DNA of 20,006 bases from Chara braunii. Taxonomy: Eukaryota > Streptophyta > Charophyceae > Charales > Characeae. Both the position numbers and the translations under genes were made by a program. Under the pieces are notes generated by a model. That model searched no databases, was not told the DNA's origin, and worked only from the letters and a program-made list of their open reading frames with translations. The stretch is taken from the NCBI GenBank assembly GCA_003427395.1, contig BFEA01000159.1, positions 1,787,158 to 1,807,163 on the forward strand, in the 5' to 3' direction. Positions 16,856-20,006 of the stretch are shown piece after piece; positions within the stretch are counted from its first letter, which is position 1; every line of letters begins with the position of its first letter.

Positions 16856-17551
16856 TCATCCGGGTTCAGATTCGGTTTCCACTCTCCACGTTTTGTTCCA
16901 TGCATCTTCGTAAAGCTTCGATAAATCGTGTTCACGACCGGATGGCCTCCAGTACTGTACGAAAAAACGCGCACTCTCTATCTTCATTACACGTGCAACC
17001 CAGAATGTGCACCCTTCTTTTGTGAAATCATCGGGAGCGCGCAAAACTACGAAATTGTCGATCTCGACTGCTTTGCAAGGGTCGAATTCCGGTTTTGGTG
17101 CATCTTTCCGATGCCCGACAAAGCACATTTTTTTCAGCGGTTGTGCTACGACGTACGGGACCGCGGACTCCGCATTCGGTTCGGCCAACGTGGGCGATGG
17201 CCAAAACGAGTAGGATAGAGGCACTGTTCCAGTCTCTTCCGTCTTAATGTTGTCGAACTCAGCTAGACGGTCCGTCCAGTATTGCAGTCTCTCAATCCTC
17301 AGTTGCCGCTCCTCTTCGGTTTGTGTTCCCCATTCGTTCATAGCATCTTTCCACGTTTTAACCATCACCCGGATACCCGCTTTACCGTTTGCGAAGTCAC
17401 CGGAAGCGGAGTTGGGTGACTCGCGATGAGGCTCGAAGCCCCATGTCGGACCTGCCCATCTCTTATCCGCGTCCCGTTTGAACCAGTATACTGGTCCGTT
17501 TTCAGGTCCCCACCGCTTGTTGGTGTAGTGCTTTTGTAAACCATAGCCGAA
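16856..17551 (-). pseudogene. C-terminal part of the transposase-like protein, shifted frame
   Basis: This frame is open from about 17551 to the stop at 16856 and continues the protein encoded by the preceding ORF after a one-base frameshift. The true continuation begins at about 17530 with KHYTNKRWGPENGPVYWFKR, then KRWAGPTWGFEP, far better protein than the Ser/Thr/Pro tail in the other frame. Downstream, from about codon 60, come a helical segment (EERQLRIERLQYW) and a C-terminal beta-rich module (EIDNFVVLRAPDDF, FWVARVMKI, FFVQYWRPSG) of the small-barrel kind often found at the end of this transposase class, possibly for binding nucleic acid or chromatin. An ATG at 17365 overlaps the upstream stop (TGATG), but in-frame coding before it argues that it is not a separate gene. 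Confidence 0.7.
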
Positions 17552-19179
17552 TTATCACCCTCCATGTAGAATTCAAAAAAGTGTGGTGTAGCATGACCCG
17601 AAATCATTTTGTCAAGGTACGGATGAATTGCGGTTTTCCAGTCCACGATTTCCGTAAGCAGCGTACAGTCCACTGGCTCTTCACACGACATTCGCAATAC
17701 CGCGAACAGTTCGTCCATCGTGTACGTGTCGCAACCATTGAGTTTGCGAGCGAACAAACTAAATTTCGCATCGATGTCAGTATGGGTATGCCCGACTATC
17801 ATGAACCCCATCTCTACGACTTCGAAAATGCAGAACTTCACCAACATAGCGAGGAATGCAAAAACGTATCTGTTTTTGTTCTGTCCACCGCAGTTATTAG
17901 CTTGGACGCGTAGCTTGCGAGGGACTTGCCTTTCGCAAGCTTTCATGTCTCTTAGCACTTTGGCAATGGAAGTAACAACTGAATTCGACCCGTGCGACAG
18001 ATAAGGAAACCACGTGTGGACGATCAAGGATGGCGTCCTACCATGAGCTATTATACCAGTGAGGTTCATTTTCATCATTGTGTTGTTAGCCATCTCCTTC
18101 GACAAATGCCGACGTGACACATGGGGAATGGTCGTTTTCGCTTGGTCCATTCCATCTATAATTATGCACAAACTTCGGGTCTTATGAAACTGAGATTCCG
18201 TCGACCATCGGTCATACATCTGGCGATGGGCCCGCTGCATATCAAGGTGGCTCTTTTGTGCGGCAACCAGTTGGCGCCGCGGCCCCGGAAGAGCGCCCTC
18301 GATCAGGATAGCGTTTTTTATGCATTGGTTGCACCTCGCGTGGTCAGTTACTCTCGCAAGTCGAACGTGCCAAAAGTAATATCTCCAGATCCTACAAAAC
18401 ACTTGGTACGACGAGCAAGACATACCAAGTTTCTCTAACCTATGGACGATGCTTCTATGAACATCTTTCTTTGTACCATACATCGAAGGGAGACGAACAC
18501 GTTTCCTAATATCGAGATCCGGTCCCGTCTCCGTCTGATCTGGCATAGGGTCAGACTCGTTCAGGATAATGTCATCAAAAGCAGACCATGTCAGCGCATA
18601 TTCTGCAGTTGTCCGAGGGCGACCATCATTGCCATGCCGTGCATCGACCGTTCCATCGTTGAGGTCATCGTTGTGCCTTTTGTAAGTGTTCCGACCACAA
18701 CCCAATATCAGACACCATGCGGTAACGCACACCGGATGCATTTCTACAATAGGCTTGACCTCGGGCTTCTTTTGTCGGAGTGCCGTGAAGCTACGAAGCT
18801 TCGATATCCACCACCTTTGCTTATCCTTCCCTCGAACCGATCTGAACTCACGTCTGCACTTTTGGACGTCCGCTGGTTTCATTCGTGAGAGACACCCATA
18901 AGACTTGCAACATGTCTTCTTCAACACGGCCTCACATCCCTCGAGGCTGCACCTACGTTCGTACGTGGCATCTGACTCGTTCGATCCTCTTTTGCGTGTG
19001 CGGTAAGTGTTTCTCCTTTTCCCTTGTCTACCGAGCGACGAGGAGTGAGGCGGCACAAAGGTCCTTTCCACCACGTCACCGTCGTCGACGTCGAACTCAC
19101 GATCTCTCATAAATTCATCGTTCCCGTTCGAACTCCTCAATCGTGGCTTGAGAAAGTACGAAATCGTACGGAACATCAT
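17365..19179 (-). CDS. Transposase-like protein with DUF7869-type RNase H-like core
   Basis: Frame of about 604 codons from ATG 19179 (alternatives at 19176 and 19110), preceded by an in-frame TAG. Residue numbers here follow the 605-codon open frame, which opens one GTG codon upstream at 19182. Residues 1-75 are polar and basic. Residues 78-100 form a Cys-rich knuckle (CSLEGCE, CC, GC). Residues 284-325 carry the C-x2-C and H...H...Y pattern (ARCNQCIKN, then SHLDMQRAHRQMYDRW). Residues 338-480 form the core: SLCIIIDGMDQAKT, then ANNCGGQNKNRYVFAFLAML, then GFMIVGHTHTDIDAKFS. These three blocks are characteristic of a transposon-encoded family with a DDE/RNase H-like fold found in algae, oomycetes and animals, presumed to cut and join DNA. 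Two oddities: Asn429 stands where relatives have Asp (xDNC-x-xNKN), and true coding ends at about residue 551, where the frame shifts. The last 50 codons, with the stop at 17365, are likely spurious. It is probably inactive. Confidence 0.82.
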   Translation of the reverse strand: MMFRTISYFLKPRLRSSNGNDEFMRDREFDVDDGDVVERTFVPPHSSSLGRQGKRRNTYRTRKRGSNESDATYERRCSLEGCEAVLKKTCCKSYGCLSRMKPADVQKCRREFRSVRGKDKQRWWISKLRSFTALRQKKPEVKPIVEMHPVCVTAWCLILGCGRNTYKRHNDDLNDGTVDARHGNDGRPRTTAEYALTWSAFDDIILNESDPMPDQTETGPDLDIRKRVRLPSMYGTKKDVHRSIVHRLEKLGMSCSSYQVFCRIWRYYFWHVRLARVTDHARCNQCIKNAILIEGALPGPRRQLVAAQKSHLDMQRAHRQMYDRWSTESQFHKTRSLCIIIDGMDQAKTTIPHVSRRHLSKEMANNTMMKMNLTGIIAHGRTPSLIVHTWFPYLSHGSNSVVTSIAKVLRDMKACERQVPRKLRVQANNCGGQNKNRYVFAFLAMLVKFCIFEVVEMGFMIVGHTHTDIDAKFSLFARKLNGCDTYTMDELFAVLRMSCEEPVDCTLLTEIVDWKTAIHPYLDKMISGHATPHFFEFYMEGDNSAMVYKSTTPTSGGDLKTDQYTGSNGTRIRDGQVRHGASSLIASHPTPLPVTSQTVKRVSG

Positions 19180-19567
19180 CACCCTCGCACACAGGTTGGG
19201 CGTCTACGAAAGCCGCAGTCCTCGAACCAACTGACCCTCGGGCGGAACTGAAAGGAATAGTTCCTTTAAGGATATCATAGAGGCGAAGACGACGGACAAC
19301 GTTATTGCTCCCCACCGTCTGGCGGCGGCGAACAACACACCGGTTCGGCGACCTATTGACCGAGGCCACCCAATGTCGGCGCTTGGACGATGTCACGTTG
19401 CCCAAAGTCGATCGACTTTCGCAGGTAACACCGAAATGAGCTACGGTCGGTGTACGTAGCAAATCAACGGACGGTTGAGAATCATGTACCAGGCTGACCC
19501 TTTCGGAATTCATGCTGACATGATCGGTTCGCCGTCGGAACCTGGTAGATAAAGCAGGCCAAAACAT
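19115..19567 (-). CDS. Hypothetical ORF at the 5' side of the transposase-like gene
   Basis: An open frame of 150 codons from ATG 19567. It extends further upstream only through the AC microsatellite. The protein is Arg/Ser/Val-rich and ends in an acidic helix-like stretch (DVPYDFVLSQATIEEFERER). It overlaps the 5' end of the transposase-like frame by 65 bases in another frame. It may be leader or first-exon sequence of that gene, with a frameshift or splice near 19115-19180, or it may be non-coding. No family recognised. Confidence 0.25.
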   Translation of the reverse strand: MFWPALSTRFRRRTDHVSMNSERVSLVHDSQPSVDLLRTPTVAHFGVTCESRSTLGNVTSSKRRHWVASVNRSPNRCVVRRRQTVGSNNVVRRLRLYDILKGTIPFSSARGSVGSRTAAFVDAQPVCEGDDVPYDFVLSQATIEEFERER

Positions 19568-19633
19568 GCGGTAATGGGAGTGTGAGATTTTATAGTTGCC
19601 TGCAATCTCATTCCATTGCTGAGGGCGCCACAA

Positions 19634-19700
<67 letters not shown>

Positions 19701-19749
19701 CACGGGCACACACACACACACACATCATCATCACCCTCGCACATAGGTT
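19174..19749. repeat. 24-bp direct repeats 552 bp apart
   Basis: CATCATCACCCTCGCACA plus six bases occurs at 19174-19197 and again at 19726-19749 with one mismatch. On the minus strand the copy at 19174 contains the first two ATG codons of the transposase-like frame. The other copy adjoins the AC microsatellite. The repeats bracket the whole 5' side of the gene. Confidence 0.85.
19638..19724. repeat. (AC)n microsatellite, interrupted
   Basis: An AC run of about 87 bases with interruptions at 19694 and 19704-19706. The Cys-Val and Thr-His open frames across it are repeat artefacts. Confidence 0.97.
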
Positions 19750-19773
19750 TGAGGAACGCCGGACTCAACCCGA

Positions 19774-20006
19774 AGGGGGCCCGGCGTTTGCGAAACGCCG
19801 GAACCCCCCACACCCCCAAAGGTGAAACGTCGAACCCCCGCACCCCCCAAAGGGGTCCGGCGCACAAACGCCGGACCCCGCACACACACACAAAGGGGTC
19901 TGGCGTTTCACAAACGCCGGACCCCCCACACCCCCGAAGGGTTCGGCGTTTCACAAACGCCGGACCCCCCCAACCCCCGAAGGGGTCCTGCGTTTGTGAA
20001 ACGCCG
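19774..20006. repeat. Second array of the 27-bp palindrome with different spacers
   Basis: Copies lie at 19778-19805, 19821-19837 (partial), 19854-19877 (three bases short at the centre), 19897-19923, 19940-19966 and 19984 to the window edge. The palindromic core matches the main array, and some copies are closer to perfect (GGTCTGGCGTTT, CAC, AAACGCCGGACC). Spacers are short and C-rich (CCCCCCACACCCCCGAAGGG type), quite unlike those of the main array, and spacing is about 43 bp. The array continues beyond the window. Confidence 0.92.

Noticed and set aside
16856-17368. A separate downstream gene starting at the overlapping TGATG
   Set aside because: The same frame is coding-like for about 60 codons upstream of that ATG and continues the transposase-like protein, so a frameshift explains it better.
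19568-19954. N-terminal extension of the 19115-19567 ORF through Cys-Val repeats to 19954
   Set aside because: It is the AC microsatellite and part of the palindrome array in translation. Only the part after 19567 has any protein-like character.

Overview
The window reads as nuclear DNA of a eukaryote with a large, repeat-rich genome. It has long mono- and dinucleotide runs (TC, CA, poly-T), degenerate retroelement sequence, a long non-coding tandem satellite, and few convincing genes, all on the minus strand. No operons, Shine-Dalgarno-led gene strings, tRNA or rRNA genes were seen. The secreted DUF4360-type protein, a DUF7869-type transposase-like gene and the satellite style together suggest a streptophyte alga, with Chara as the best guess. 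That assignment is inference and was not tested against any database.

Layout. 1-1.1 kb: a (TC)n run, then a single-exon gene for a secreted DUF4360-family protein (862 to 185, minus) with a TATA-like box upstream. 1.1-2.4 kb: a diverged tandem duplication, a poly-T run and one weak hypothetical ORF. 2.4-2.94 kb: the wreck of a Ty3/gypsy reverse transcriptase. 2.94-8.4 kb: no intact gene, but a degenerate coding-like stretch (5.7-6.1 kb), an interleaved inverted repeat (6.4-6.5 kb), several short tandem and dispersed repeats and a CA microsatellite. 8.4-12.7 kb: AT-richer DNA with four minus-strand ORFs. Two of them (305-codon and 154-codon) are recognisable paralogs; the other two and the broken ORF at 15.8-16.5 kb may belong to the same unknown family.

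12.72-14.69 kb and 15.34-15.53 kb: a satellite built from a 27-bp near-palindrome in alternating orientation, monomer period 108-109 bp, with a 217-bp higher-order period in part of the array. It is interrupted by about 660 bp of unrelated DNA containing a G-rich run. 15.76-16.55 kb: an ORF broken by one in-frame TAG. 16.86-19.2 kb: a transposase-like gene with a DUF7869-type RNase H-like core, split by a one-base frameshift and carrying Asn where related proteins usually have Asp. 19.6-20.0 kb: an (AC)n microsatellite and then a second array with the same 27-bp palindrome in different spacers, running off the window.

No pathway or operon links these genes. Only the DUF4360 gene looks like an ordinary intact host gene. 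The most unusual content is the nested-palindrome satellite, whose core recurs in two spacer contexts, and the unrecognised paralogous ORF family beside it.
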